Shown here: piece after piece, positions 43,668 through 52,740 of the stretch
Layout: each line of letters opens with the position of its first letter
Numbering within the stretch: the stretch's first letter is position 1
Source of the DNA: Ramlibacter sp.
GTDB lineage: Bacteria > Pseudomonadota > Gammaproteobacteria > Burkholderiales > Burkholderiaceae_C
Length of the DNA stretch: 64,000 nt
Assembly (NCBI GenBank): GCA_016713005.1
Contig: JADJPY010000012.1
Coordinates: forward strand, 186,001-250,000
Direction of reading: 5' to 3'
Notes under the pieces: model-generated
The model's input: the letters and a program-made list of their open reading frames with translations, nothing else
Told to the model about the DNA's origin: nothing
Databases searched by the model: none
Position numbers and translations under genes: made by a program

Positions 43668-44570
43668 TCAGCGCGGCGCATTGGTGATGCCACTGGCCAC
43701 ATGGCCCGAGGGCACGTGCAGCGCCGCGGCATCGACATGGCCGGTCTGGTCGTCAAAGAAGAAATCGGGTTCGAACTCGCGCAGGAACTCGCCCTTGGGC
43801 AGGCCGCCCAGGAACATGGCCTCGTCGACCTCGACGTTCCATTGCATCAATGTGCGGATGGCGCGCTCGTGCGCCGGCGCGCTGCGCGCCGTCACCAGCG
43901 CCGTGCGCACGCGCATCGCCGGAGTGCCTTCGCGCTGCAGCCGGTGCAGCGCAGACAGCAGTGGCTTGAAAGGGCCGGCGGACAGCGGCAGCGCGGCGTT
44001 GTCCTTTTCGTGCTGCTGGAACGCGCTGAGACCGCGCGACTGGAACACGCGCTCGGCTTCGTCCGAGAACAGCACGGCGTCACCGTCGAAGGCAATGCGC
44101 ACCTCGTGGGGGTGAGCGGTGCCGGCGCGGGCGGACTGCGGGTACACCTGCGCGGCGGGCACGCCGGCATCCAGCGCGGCGCGCACGTCGCTCAGGTGGG
44201 CCGACAGGAACAGGTTGGCGTTCAGCGGCTTGAGGTAACGCCAGGGCGGCTGACCGCGCGTGAAGCTGCCCCGCTGGATCGGCAGCCCGTAGTGCTGGGC
44301 CGAGCGGAACACCCGCATGCCGCTGACCGGGTCGTTGCGGCTGAGGATCACCACCTCCACGCGCCGGCTTTCGGCGTCGTTGAATGCGAGAAGCTTCTGC
44401 ACCAGCGAGAACGCCACACCCGGTGCGGCCGGTTGCTCCAGGCGGCCCAGTTGAAGCTGCATGTAGGCGCGGTCGTCGCCTTCCTCGAACACGCGGTTCT
44501 CTTCCTCGAAGTCAAACAGAGCTCGCGAAGAGATGGCGACCACCAGCTGACCGTCAAGACTGGTAGCCAT
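43668..44570 (-). CDS. 5'-nucleotidase (cytosolic IA-like family)
   Basis: This 300-residue protein starts at ATG 44570 (MATSLDGQLVVAISSRALFDFE), where the DFE stretch carries the nucleophile region of this HAD-like family. Further motifs: VILSRNDPVSGMRVFRSA, LNANLFLSAH, RIAFDGDAVLFSDEAERVF, EMFLGGLPKGEF-like EAMFLGGLPKGEFL, and FFFDDQTGH. Bacterial members dephosphorylate nucleoside monophosphates. No export signal. It starts 2 bp after the gspF stop, so it is transcribed with the secretion genes. A functional tie with secretion is not evident. Confidence 0.87.
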   Translation of the reverse strand: MATSLDGQLVVAISSRALFDFEEENRVFEEGDDRAYMQLQLGRLEQPAAPGVAFSLVQKLLAFNDAESRRVEVVILSRNDPVSGMRVFRSAQHYGLPIQRGSFTRGQPPWRYLKPLNANLFLSAHLSDVRAALDAGVPAAQVYPQSARAGTAHPHEVRIAFDGDAVLFSDEAERVFQSRGLSAFQQHEKDNAALPLSAGPFKPLLSALHRLQREGTPAMRVRTALVTARSAPAHERAIRTLMQWNVEVDEAMFLGGLPKGEFLREFEPDFFFDDQTGHVDAAALHVPSGHVASGITNAPR

Positions 44571-44572
44571 AC

Positions 44573-45808
44573 TTACCGCACCCAAGTATTCAATTGGATG
44601 ATGGGCAGCAGCACGGCCAGCACGATCAGCATCACCACCACACCCATCGCCACGATCAGCAACGGCTCGAGCACGGTGGCCAGTTGCAGGGCTCGGCGCT
44701 GCACTTCGGCGCCCAGTTGTTTGGCCGCACGTTGCAGCATCAGCGGCAGCGTGCCGGTCTGCTCGCCCAGCCGGGCGAACATCGCCAGCAGCGGCGGAAA
44801 ACGCTTTTTCTGGGCGAGCGCCGAGGCCAGCGGCGCACCTTCGCGCACCAGCACCAGCGCGTCCAGCGCATCGGCGCGCATGGCGCGGTTGGACAGCGTG
44901 CCGGCGGCGGCCTGCAGCGCACGCAGGATGGGAACGCCCGCTGTGGCCAGCATGGCCAGCGTGCTTGCAAAGCGCGCGGCGTTGTAGCCCCGCGCCAGCC
45001 GGCCAATGACGGGCAGCCCCAGCCACCAGGCGTCAAATTTGAGGCGAAATTCGGCCCTGCGCCTCGCCAGTGCTAGTGAACCCGCTATCAAAATCATAGC
45101 AATCACAAGCAGCCATCCCCATTCGCGCAGGAAGGTGCTCAGGCCCAGCATCACCACCGTCAACACCGGAAGGCTGCGCTTGGTGCCCGCGAACACGCCC
45201 GCCACCTGCGGCACAACCCAGGTCATGAGCGCCATCACGATGACCAGTGCCACCACACTCACGATGGCCGGATACAGCGCCGCGCCGATCAGGCGGGCCT
45301 TCAGGGTCTGGCGCTCTTCCAGGTCGTCGGCCAGGCGCTCCAGCACGGCGCCCAACTGACCGCTTTGCTCGCCCGCGCCAATCACCGCGCAGTAGATATC
45401 CGAGAACTCGCGTGGATGGCGCGCCAGCGCACGTGCAAATGGCGCGCCGGCGTTGACCTCGGAGCGCAGCGCCGCCACCAGGTTGCGCTGCGCTTCGCCG
45501 GGCGCTTCATCGGACAGGGCGCTGAGCGCACGTTCCACCGGGAGTCCCGAGGACACCAGCCCGGCGAGCTGGCGTGTCCAGACCGCCAGGCCGGTGGCAC
45601 CAAATACCCGGGGTGCCAGCCAGCCGCGGGCGAGCCCGCCGGCCGCCGGGTCTGCGTCCGTTGAGCCCGTGCTCACGGGGTCGACCGCCAGGGGCACGAG
45701 GGCCTGCGCGCGCAACAGGCCACGCGCGGCGCGGGCGGTGTCGGCTTCGATCACGCCCCGGCGCAGCTGGCCATCCGGTTGCAGGGCTTCGAAGGCGTAG
45801 GCGCTCAT
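44573..45808 (-). CDS. gspF: type II secretion inner-membrane platform protein GspF
   Basis: This 411-residue protein starts at ATG 45808 (MSAYAFEALQPDGQLRRGVIEADTARAAR). Two T2SF domains are present; GEQSGQLGAVLERLADDLEERQ in the first and a second near RLGEQTGTLPLML. Three membrane helices include MALMTWVVPQVAGVFAG and VVMLIVLAVLLPIIQLN. It connects the ATPase GspE with the pseudopilus. A 54-bp repeat copy is read in frame in the second half, MILIAGSLALARRRAEF, where it coincides with a membrane helix. It is separated from gspE by mipA. Confidence 0.94.
   Translation of the reverse strand: MSAYAFEALQPDGQLRRGVIEADTARAARGLLRAQALVPLAVDPVSTGSTDADPAAGGLARGWLAPRVFGATGLAVWTRQLAGLVSSGLPVERALSALSDEAPGEAQRNLVAALRSEVNAGAPFARALARHPREFSDIYCAVIGAGEQSGQLGAVLERLADDLEERQTLKARLIGAALYPAIVSVVALVIVMALMTWVVPQVAGVFAGTKRSLPVLTVVMLGLSTFLREWGWLLVIAMILIAGSLALARRRAEFRLKFDAWWLGLPVIGRLARGYNAARFASTLAMLATAGVPILRALQAAAGTLSNRAMRADALDALVLVREGAPLASALAQKKRFPPLLAMFARLGEQTGTLPLMLQRAAKQLGAEVQRRALQLATVLEPLLIVAMGVVVMLIVLAVLLPIIQLNTWVR
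45047..45100 (-). repeat. 54-bp dispersed repeat, copy inside gspF
   Basis: Minus strand blocks: GCTATG, ATTTTG, ATAGCG, CTAGCA, CTGGCG, AGGCGC, AGGGCC, GAATTT. Sense, common frame (Ala-Met-Ile-Leu-Ile-Ala-Gly). It is the most divergent full copy because the GGGGGCT block is changed to AGGCGC, possibly owing to protein constraint. Confidence 0.7.
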
Positions 45809-45855
45809 GCGCCGATTATCACCACAGCGCCGTGAACGCCATGGCTCGGGCAGGG

Positions 45856-46665
45856 TCACCGAAGGAAATACAGCACGCCGACCTGCGAGCTCCAGGTGAA
45901 GCCGGATCCGGCAATCCGCGCCGGGCCGGCGATGGCGCGCGCCGCGCCCAGGGAGGCGTACCAGGCCCAGCGGGGTCCAAGCGTATGGCGGTAGCTCGAG
46001 CCCAGGCCCAGGGCGCCCAGGCCGGGGCCGAGCGTGGCCGCCGCCGCGCCGCTCGGTGCATAGGCGCTCTGCCAGTGCCTGGCAGAGCCCCAGGTGACGC
46101 CGCCATTGAAGTAGATCGCCCGTCGCGGGTCCAGCGGCCACCGGTAGGAGGCGCCCGCCCCAAGTGTCTGCCCGTCGCCGCGGTCCAGCAGGTCGTGGGT
46201 GAGTTCACCGCCCAGAGACCATCGGCTGGTCAGCGCGTAGTTGAACTGCGCCCGACCGCGCAGGGTGTGGCGTCCTGCCTCGAAGGCATCCACGCCTTCC
46301 CCTGTGGCCAGGTTGTGCACCCGCAGCGACAGCCGCAGGCTTGCCCGCTGGCTGTCCAGCCAGTCGTACGAGAGCGTGGCTTCCTTCCGGTAGCCACTGA
46401 AGCGGAGCCAGTCGCTGGCATCGCCCACGCCAAATCGCCATCGCCCGTAGCGCAGGCCGATCACCGGGCGCAGCTTGAGTGTGCCGCGCATGTCGGTGAC
46501 GTCGGCGACCTTGACGCGGCCGCCGAGCGTCACGTGCACGATGTCGTCAACTGCAGGCTTGCGCTCCAGCGGGTCGTCTGTCGGGGATGGCGAAACCTGC
46601 TGGGCAAGCGCCGGCAGCGAGCAGGCGGCAAGCAGGAGCGGCCAGATCAGGCGCAGGGCAGGCAT
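45856..46665 (-). CDS. MipA/OmpV-family outer-membrane protein
   Basis: This 269-residue protein starts at ATG 46665 (MPALRLIWPLLLAACSLPALAQ signal). Alternating amphipathic strands follow (RPVIGLRYGRWRFGVGDASDWLRFSG, ASYRWPLDPRRAIYFNGGVTWG, and TWSSQVGVLYFLR with a terminal aromatic-type strand), as in MipA/OmpV barrels. In some species these scaffold murein enzymes; others are porin-like. It lies between gspE and gspF, an unusual place. It is 47 bp from gspF and 52 bp from gspE, so it is part of the same run of minus-strand genes. Confidence 0.85.
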   Translation of the reverse strand: MPALRLIWPLLLAACSLPALAQQVSPSPTDDPLERKPAVDDIVHVTLGGRVKVADVTDMRGTLKLRPVIGLRYGRWRFGVGDASDWLRFSGYRKEATLSYDWLDSQRASLRLSLRVHNLATGEGVDAFEAGRHTLRGRAQFNYALTSRWSLGGELTHDLLDRGDGQTLGAGASYRWPLDPRRAIYFNGGVTWGSARHWQSAYAPSGAAAATLGPGLGALGLGSSYRHTLGPRWAWYASLGAARAIAGPARIAGSGFTWSSQVGVLYFLR

Positions 46666-46717
46666 GCACCCATGCTCGCCGGATTGCGCGTGCCGGGCTT
46701 GACCGGCATCAAGAAAC

Positions 46718-48133
46718 TCAACCGTCTCGCGTGACGCGGACCAGTTCCTCGCGGGAGGTGACGCCGCCCTGGACAAGGCGTTCGCCGTCCTCGCGCATCA
46801 GGGCCATGCCGCCGGCCAGCGCGGCGGTGCGGATGTCGGCTTCGGGTGCGCGGGCATGGATCTGGGCGCGGATGGCTTCGTCGGTGACCAGCAGTTCGAA
46901 AATGCCGGTGCGTCCGGCGTATCCCGTGTGCCCGCATTCGGCGCAACCCGGCGCGCTGAATGTGCCGCCGTGGCCGACCTTGCAGTGCACACACAGCTTG
47001 CGAACGAGCCGCTGGGCCAGCACGCCCAGCAGGGACGAGCTCAGCAGGAACGGCTCGACGCCCATGTCGGTGAGGCGCGTCACCGCGCTGGCCGAGTCGT
47101 TGGTGTGCAGCGTCGCCAGCACCAGATGGCCGGTCAGCGACGCCTGGATGGCAATTTGCGCGGTCTCATAGTCGCGGATCTCGCCGATCATGATGATGTC
47201 CGGGTCCTGGCGCAGGATGGCGCGCAGCGCCTTGGCAAACGTCAGGTCGATCCTGGCGTTGACCTGCGTCTGGCCGATGCCCGCGAGCTCGTACTCGATC
47301 GGGTCCTCCACCGTCATGATGTTGCTGTGGCTGGCGTCCAGCCGCTGCAGCGCGGCATACAGCGTGGTGGTCTTGCCCGAGCCCGTGGGGCCGGTGACCA
47401 GGATGATGCCGTGCGGCTGCGCGATGAGCTGCTGGAAGCGCACGAGCAGGTCGCCGTGCATGCCCACCGATTCGAGGCTGAGCTTGGCCTCGCTCTTGTC
47501 CAGCAGGCGCAGCACGGCCCGCTCGCCATGCGCGCTGGGCAGCGTGCTCACCCGCACATCCACGGCGCGCGTGCCGATGCGAAGGCTGATGCGCCCGTCC
47601 TGCGGCAGGCGTTTCTCGGCGATGTCCAGCTCGGCCATGATCTTCAGGCGCGAGATCAGCGCGGCGTGCAGGGCGCGGTTGGGCTGCACCACCTCGCGCA
47701 GCGTGCCGTCCACACGGAAGCGCACCGACGAATGGCGCTCGTAGGGCTCGATGTGGATGTCGCTCGCGCCGTCGCGCGCAGCCTGCGTCAGCAGTGCGTT
47801 GAGCATGCGGATGATGGGCGCGTCGTCGCTGGCCTCCAGCAGGTCTTCCACGGCGGGCAATTCCTGCATGATGCGCGAGAGGTCCGCGTCGGACTCCACT
47901 TCGCTCACCACGGCCGCCGCATTGGACTCGCTGTTGGCGTAGGCCGCGCTGATGCGCTGGGCGAGTTCTTCCGCGCCGCAGGCCACCAGGGGCAGCACGC
48001 CATAGCGGCGCTGGATCTCGCCCAGCGCGCCGCGGTCGGGTTCGCCGGCGTGCCACACCCGTTGGCCCTGCGGACCGTCTTCCACAAGCAGCTGGTGGGT
48101 GCGCGCAAAAGCGTACGGAAGCGGGTAGCGCAT
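46718..48133 (-). CDS. gspE: type II secretion ATPase GspE
   Basis: This 471-residue protein has an N1E-like domain at residues 1-90. [39 protein letters not shown] (Walker A), the Asp box [17 protein letters not shown], Walker [18 protein letters not shown] and the His box [14 protein letters not shown] follow. A four-cysteine zinc site (CVHC, then CAEC) is near residue 400. It powers pseudopilus assembly from the cytosol. It starts 5 bp after the gspD stop. Confidence 0.95.
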   Translation of the reverse strand: MRYPLPYAFARTHQLLVEDGPQGQRVWHAGEPDRGALGEIQRRYGVLPLVACGAEELAQRISAAYANSESNAAAVVSEVESDADLSRIMQELPAVEDLLEASDDAPIIRMLNALLTQAARDGASDIHIEPYERHSSVRFRVDGTLREVVQPNRALHAALISRLKIMAELDIAEKRLPQDGRISLRIGTRAVDVRVSTLPSAHGERAVLRLLDKSEAKLSLESVGMHGDLLVRFQQLIAQPHGIILVTGPTGSGKTTTLYAALQRLDASHSNIMTVEDPIEYELAGIGQTQVNARIDLTFAKALRAILRQDPDIIMIGEIRDYETAQIAIQASLTGHLVLATLHTNDSASAVTRLTDMGVEPFLLSSSLLGVLAQRLVRKLCVHCKVGHGGTFSAPGCAECGHTGYAGRTGIFELLVTDEAIRAQIHARAPEADIRTAALAGGMALMREDGERLVQGGVTSREELVRVTRDG

Positions 48134-48138
48134 GGCGC

Positions 48139-50226
48139 TCAGGGCTTTTTGGCGGGGGCGCTGGCGGGCCTGGCCGGCGGGGGCGCGGGCAGCACCGGCG
48201 CCTCGTTGACGGGCACCACCGAACTCTCCCTGGGCTGGGTGCGTTGCTGCAGCGCGCGCATCAGCTCATAGCGGTCCAGCGAGAGCTGGTCGCTGGCGGC
48301 CGCATCGCGCACCACCAGCGGGCGCAGGAACACCATCAGGTTGGTCTTCTTGCGGCTGCGGGTTTCGCTCTTGAACAGGTTGCCGAACAGTGGCACGTCG
48401 CCCAGCCCCGGCACCTTCTCCTGGTTGCCGGAGTATTCGTCCTGCAGCAGGCCACCCAGCACCACGATGGAGCCGTCGTCCACCAGCACGGTGGATTCGA
48501 TCGAGCGCTTGTTGGTGGTCGGCCCGCTGGCGGAATTGATGGTGGAGGCCTGCACGCTGGAGACCTCCTGGAAAATCTGCAGCTTGACGGTACCGTTTTC
48601 GCTGATCTGCGGGCGGATGCGCAGCGTCAGGCCGACATCCTTGCGCTCGATGGTCTGGAACGGGTTGACCGAGCCGGAGGCGCTGTTGTTGTTGGTGTAC
48701 TGCCCGGTCACGAACGGCACGTTCTGGCCGATGACGATCTTGGCTTCCTCGTTGTCCAGCGTCAGCAGCGTGGGCGTGGACAGGATGTTGCCGTCGCCGT
48801 TCTCCTGGAGGAAGCGCGCCAGCGCGCCCAGCGCGAGCTTGCCGTTGTGGGTGACGCCCACGCCGAGGTTCAGACCGGTGGAAGGCAGGGTCACGTTGCC
48901 GGTGCTGCCTTGCGTGGCCAGGTTCAGCAGGTTGGCGCCGCCGATGCCGTAGTTGGTTCCGGCGAGCACGCCCACACCGCGGCCGGAGCCACCGGTCATC
49001 CACTGCACGCCGAACTCGGCGGCCTTGTCGGCGTTGACCTCGGCAATCAGCGACTCCACAAACACCTGGGCGCGCCGCTGGTCCAGCTGGTCGATCACGG
49101 CGCGCAGCTGGCGGTACTGCGGCTCGGGCGCGGTGATGATCAGCGAGTTGGTGGCCACATCGGCCTGGATCTGCCCGCCCGTGGAGGGTTGGGCGCTGGC
49201 GGTCATGGCTCCCTGGCTGCCATTGGCGGCGGCGCCGGCTGCCGCAGGAGCCGTGGCGACGGGGGCGGCGACGGGCGTGGAGCCGCGGGATTCCCCCGAC
49301 ATCGCCGCGCGCAACACGGCGGCCAGCCGGGTGGCGTCGGCGTTCTTCAGGTACACCACGTGGATGTTGCCGCTGGCGCTGGCCGCGCTGGGCTGGTCCA
49401 GCCGCTCCACCAGCGAACGGGCAAGTGCCAGTCGGGCCGGGTTGGCGGCACGCACGATCAGGGCATTGCTGCGGGTGTCGGCGAGCACGGTCGTGCGGTA
49501 GGCCGCCTCGCCTTGCCCGCCGCCGGGCGAGGGGCTGCCCGCGACGGCGCTGGTCTCCAGCAGCCGGGTCACCAGCGGCGCGATGTCCTGCGCCAGCGCA
49601 TGTTTCAGCGGCATCACGTCCACGTCGGTGGCGTTGGGCAGGTCCAGCGCGGCAATGATGCGGGCGATGCGCTGCAGGTTGTCGGCGTAATCGGTGATCA
49701 CCAGCGAGTTGTTGCCGGCGTTGACGTTGATGGTGTTGTTGGGGCTGATCAGGGGGCGCAGCACCGGCACCAGGTTGCCCGCGTTTTCGTGGTTCAGGCG
49801 GAAGATCTGCGTCAGCAGCTGGCTGCCGCTGGCGCGCAGCGGCCCTTCGTTCACGGCGCTGCCCTGCAGCTTCGCGTCTGCTTCGGGCACTACCTTGTAC
49901 AGCCCGGCCGATTCCACCACCGCAAAGCCCTGCAGCCGCAGTGCGGCCAGGAACTGGTTCCACGCGGCTGCCGGCGGCTGGGGTCTCTCGCTTTGCAGGT
50001 TCATCGTGCCCTTGACGCGCGGGTCGACCACCACGTTGCGCCCGGTGATCACGGCCAGCGTGCGTGCCACCGCCTCGATGTCGGCGTTGGCAAAGTTGAG
50101 CGTCACGCCTTCGCCGGGCTTGACTGCAGGTTGGGCATGAAAAGTGCCCGGAGCCCCCGCCAATATTGACGCGACTGCTACAGAAATCGTAGCAATCCGG
50201 ACGCGATGGGCGCGCTGTCTTGACAT
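48139..50226 (-). CDS. gspD: type II secretion outer-membrane secretin GspD
   Basis: This 695-residue protein starts at ATG 50226. The signal peptide covers residues about 1-32 and ends FHAQ. N0 ([24 protein letters not shown]), N1-N3 repeats and the C-terminal secretin domain ([39 protein letters not shown]) are seen. [13 protein letters not shown] lies near the end, followed by a Pro-rich tail. A 54-bp repeat copy encodes most of the signal peptide core ([21 protein letters not shown]). It forms the exit pore of the T2SS. Start 2 bp after gspN. Confidence 0.95.
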   Translation of the reverse strand: MSRQRAHRVRIATISVAVASILAGAPGTFHAQPAVKPGEGVTLNFANADIEAVARTLAVITGRNVVVDPRVKGTMNLQSERPQPPAAAWNQFLAALRLQGFAVVESAGLYKVVPEADAKLQGSAVNEGPLRASGSQLLTQIFRLNHENAGNLVPVLRPLISPNNTINVNAGNNSLVITDYADNLQRIARIIAALDLPNATDVDVMPLKHALAQDIAPLVTRLLETSAVAGSPSPGGGQGEAAYRTTVLADTRSNALIVRAANPARLALARSLVERLDQPSAASASGNIHVVYLKNADATRLAAVLRAAMSGESRGSTPVAAPVATAPAAAGAAANGSQGAMTASAQPSTGGQIQADVATNSLIITAPEPQYRQLRAVIDQLDQRRAQVFVESLIAEVNADKAAEFGVQWMTGGSGRGVGVLAGTNYGIGGANLLNLATQGSTGNVTLPSTGLNLGVGVTHNGKLALGALARFLQENGDGNILSTPTLLTLDNEEAKIVIGQNVPFVTGQYTNNNSASGSVNPFQTIERKDVGLTLRIRPQISENGTVKLQIFQEVSSVQASTINSASGPTTNKRSIESTVLVDDGSIVVLGGLLQDEYSGNQEKVPGLGDVPLFGNLFKSETRSRKKTNLMVFLRPLVVRDAAASDQLSLDRYELMRALQQRTQPRESSVVPVNEAPVLPAPPPARPASAPAKKP
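50140..50193 (-). repeat. 54-bp dispersed repeat, copy in the gspD signal peptide
   Basis: Minus strand blocks: GCTACG, ATTTCT, GTAGCA, TCAATA, TTGGCGGGGGCT, CCGGGC, ACTTTT. Sense, common frame (Ala-Thr-Ile-Ser-Val-Ala-Val). Residues 11-28 of pre-GspD come from it, so the element has become, or replaced, the export signal. Confidence 0.85.
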
Positions 50227-50228
50227 GG

Positions 50229-51032
50229 TCAGCCTATCGAAATGAGGGAACGGTCGCCCGAGCGGCGGCCCAGGATGTTGAGCAGGTTGGACAGCGCGGC
50301 CTCGCGCCCGGCCGCCGCGCGCGCCTCGCCGGCAAAGCGAAGCCGCTGCCCGACCCACTGGCCTTGGCCGCTGAGCTGCAGGCTGCCTTCCAGGGTTTCA
50401 AGCTGCACGGTGGATGTTCCTGCCCCGGTAATGGTGACGCGGTAACTGCCCATGGGGCGCAGGGTGGACAGGCGCGACGACAGGTCCAGCACATCGAGCC
50501 GGGCCGTCCCGGAAACGCCCATGCGGCCGTCGGCCCATTCTAGCGACAGGTCCCGCATGTCCAGGGCCAGAATACCTTCCGGCTGCACGGTGTTCCACGG
50601 GGTACCCAGACCGGCCAGAAGCCTGGCCGGCCAACGCGATGCCGAGTCGTCCACGCGCAGGGTCAGCCTGCCGATGCCCGCCTGCATTTCAAAGCCCAGC
50701 GGCTGTGGTGTGCAACAGGCGCTGGAGAGTTCGCCGCGCAGGCCGTTCCATCGTGGTCGCATGGTCCATGCCAGCCGGGTGGGCAGTTCGCTGGTGTCCT
50801 GGCTGTCGGTGCCGCCGGTCAGTGCCAGCCGGGCCGAGCCCGTCCAGACCGTGCCGCGGGCGTCCACCAGGGCGAGACGGCCTTGTGAAGCCTTCGCCAC
50901 GCCGTGGGCCAGCCAGCTGGCTGGCGCGCCCGAGACCAGGGCCGCCAGCCCGCCGGCGACCGCGCCCGTCCATGCCCAGCGTTGAATGCGGCGTTGCGCC
51001 AGGGCAGCGGGGTCGCGGACGCCGGAGATCAC
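50229..51032 (-). CDS. gspN: type II secretion protein GspN
   Basis: This 267-residue protein starts at GTG 51032, overlapping the gspM stop (GTGA). A single N-terminal membrane helix (residues about 18-38, WTGAVAGGLAALVSGAPASWL) is followed by a periplasmic domain with LVDARGTVWTGSARLALTGG, FEMQAGIGRLTLRVDD and LETLEGSLQLSGQGQWVGQRLRFAG. This is typical of T2SN. It belongs to the inner-membrane platform in the T2SS of Pseudomonadota that have it. Confidence 0.88.
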   Translation of the reverse strand: MISGVRDPAALAQRRIQRWAWTGAVAGGLAALVSGAPASWLAHGVAKASQGRLALVDARGTVWTGSARLALTGGTDSQDTSELPTRLAWTMRPRWNGLRGELSSACCTPQPLGFEMQAGIGRLTLRVDDSASRWPARLLAGLGTPWNTVQPEGILALDMRDLSLEWADGRMGVSGTARLDVLDLSSRLSTLRPMGSYRVTITGAGTSTVQLETLEGSLQLSGQGQWVGQRLRFAGEARAAAGREAALSNLLNILGRRSGDRSLISIG

Positions 51033-51520
51033 GGCGCAGCCGGCAGGCCGAGTACCACGGACCCGTCCCAACCCGTGGGACCGCGCGTCAGGCGTGCCTG
51101 CACCGGCAGGACATGGGCGTTTGCACGCGCCTGCGCCAGCCAGCTTGCCAGGGCCTGGGGCTGTACGCCACGCAAGACCACCGTGGCACGATCGCCCGAG
51201 ACGCCCAGCTGGCCCTGTGCGCCCAGTTGGGCTCGGACCGAGGCCTCCAGGGCACGCAATGCATCGTCCCTGTTCACCTGTGGCGCCGCCTTGAGCGCCC
51301 CGGCCTGGCCCGCCAATGCGCGCATCCTCGCCACACTGGCCTCCACAGCGGCATGCTGCGCCGGCGCCTCACGCAGCGTGCGCAGTGCCGGTGCCAGACC
51401 CACCCACCACAGCAGAGCGGCCGCCACCAGCACGGCAGCCACCTGGACCAGGCGGCGCTCACGTGCGCCCAGTGAAACCCAGCGCGCGCGCCACACTGCG
51501 GCATTCAGTGCCTGGTTCAC
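51029..51520 (-). CDS. gspM: type II secretion protein GspM
   Basis: This 163-residue protein starts at GTG 51520 (overlap with the gspL stop). The WVSLGARERRLVQVAAVLVAAALLWW segment gives a short cytoplasmic part and one membrane helix. The C-terminal ferredoxin-like periplasmic domain reads LGVSGDRATVVLRGVQPQALASWLAQ. It partners GspL in the platform. Small but of normal length for the family. Confidence 0.9.
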   Translation of the reverse strand: MNQALNAAVWRARWVSLGARERRLVQVAAVLVAAALLWWVGLAPALRTLREAPAQHAAVEASVARMRALAGQAGALKAAPQVNRDDALRALEASVRAQLGAQGQLGVSGDRATVVLRGVQPQALASWLAQARANAHVLPVQARLTRGPTGWDGSVVLGLPAAP

Positions 51521-52699
51521 CGCGCGCCTCCGCCAGCCTGGATGATGAGCCGGTCGCCCTCGTGCCGAAGCGAGTAGCCGGCGTCGGCCAGCCGGGTGCG
51601 GGCGGCCTGCAGCTTGCCCGGGTCCAGCGCCGGGCCGCGCAGGATGAGTTCCCCGGGGGCGAATTCAAGTTGTGACGCGCTCCAGTCCGCCGGCAGCGCC
51701 GCCGCCGCCGCCGCCATGGCTGGCTCCAGGTCGCGGTCTGAATGCTGGCCGGTTGCCTGGCGCAGGAGCGCCACTTCGCGCTCCATCTGCAGCGTTGCGT
51801 CGTACACCGTGCGCACCTGCGGGAAAGTCTGCACCAGCAACGCACGCGCTTCGTCGCGGCGCTGCGCCAGGGCGCGGCGTTCCTGCCAGGCCTGTGCATT
51901 CAGTCCGACCAGTTGCGTCGCCACCAGCGCGGCCAGTCCCCAACGCACGGGACGCCAGGCCGGCGCGGTCCGCAGGGTGTGCCAGGCGCGTCCCAAGGCC
52001 TGACCGTGGCGGCCGCCGGTGCGGTGCAGGTCGAACTGGGCCAGATTCCATTCGGTGCGCGCGGCACGCACCCACCGGTTGTGCGCGGACAGCAGCGGCA
52101 CGCGGCCCCCGAAGACCTGTTCTGCCATCGCGGCGACCGCTGGCTCGGCACTCAGGGACGAAGGCCCGTCGGCAGGGTCCGTTGCGCCAGCAAGCGGCAG
52201 CACCAGCACGCCCTGGGCGTCGCTGCGCACCAGCAGCGGCGCCGTGGCGGGCCCCAACACATCGACGGACGCTGCGAGCGCATCGTCAACCGGTGAGAAC
52301 TCCGGCACGATCCGGTCGACGGGCCGCCCCGCGGCTTCAAGGCGCTGAAGCCAGCCCGCCAGCCATGCACGGTCGCACGCGGCGACCCAGGTGTCGTCGC
52401 CCGCGCGGGCGCCCGGCGCCAGCGCGAAATGCAGGGCCTGCGGATCGTCCAGCACGCGTTCTTCAAGAAGGCCGTCGAGCACCGCCCGGAGCTTGCCCTG
52501 CAGGCGCGCGCGGCAGGGTGATCCGGTGCCAGGACAGGCAGGCCAGCGGCACCAGCGCAACGATCTCGTCGGCCATCGGCAGCTGCGTGAGGGCGGCTGT
52601 TCCGTGCTCGCCGGCCTGCTGTCCATCGGGCGTCCGCACAAACGCAGGCTCAGTGCTCGGCGAAGCCAGGTCGGGGAGGGCGATGATCAGGGTGCTCAT
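51517..52699 (-). CDS. gspL: type II secretion protein GspL, with apparent frameshift
   Basis: The N-terminal part starts at ATG 52699 (MSTLIIALPDLASPSTEPAF) and reads to LSWHRITLPRA. The rest (RLQGKLRAVLDGLLEERVLDD to IIQAGGGAR) is in another frame. The switch lies at a GC-alternating tract at 52504-52512; restoring one CG pair would join them into a normal GspL of about 394 residues. It has an actin-like cytoplasmic domain, one helix (WGLAALVATQLVGLNA) and a periplasmic part. It anchors GspE. The shift is either a sequencing or slippage error or a true inactivation. The gene is otherwise intact and well placed. Confidence 0.85.
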
Positions 52700-52740
52700 G
52701 CAGGTTGGGGCCGATTGTAGAGAGCCATCACGGCGCGGTC

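Noticed and set aside
48244..50169. 641-codon open frame antisense to gspD
   Set aside because: Shadow of gspD; no protein family features.
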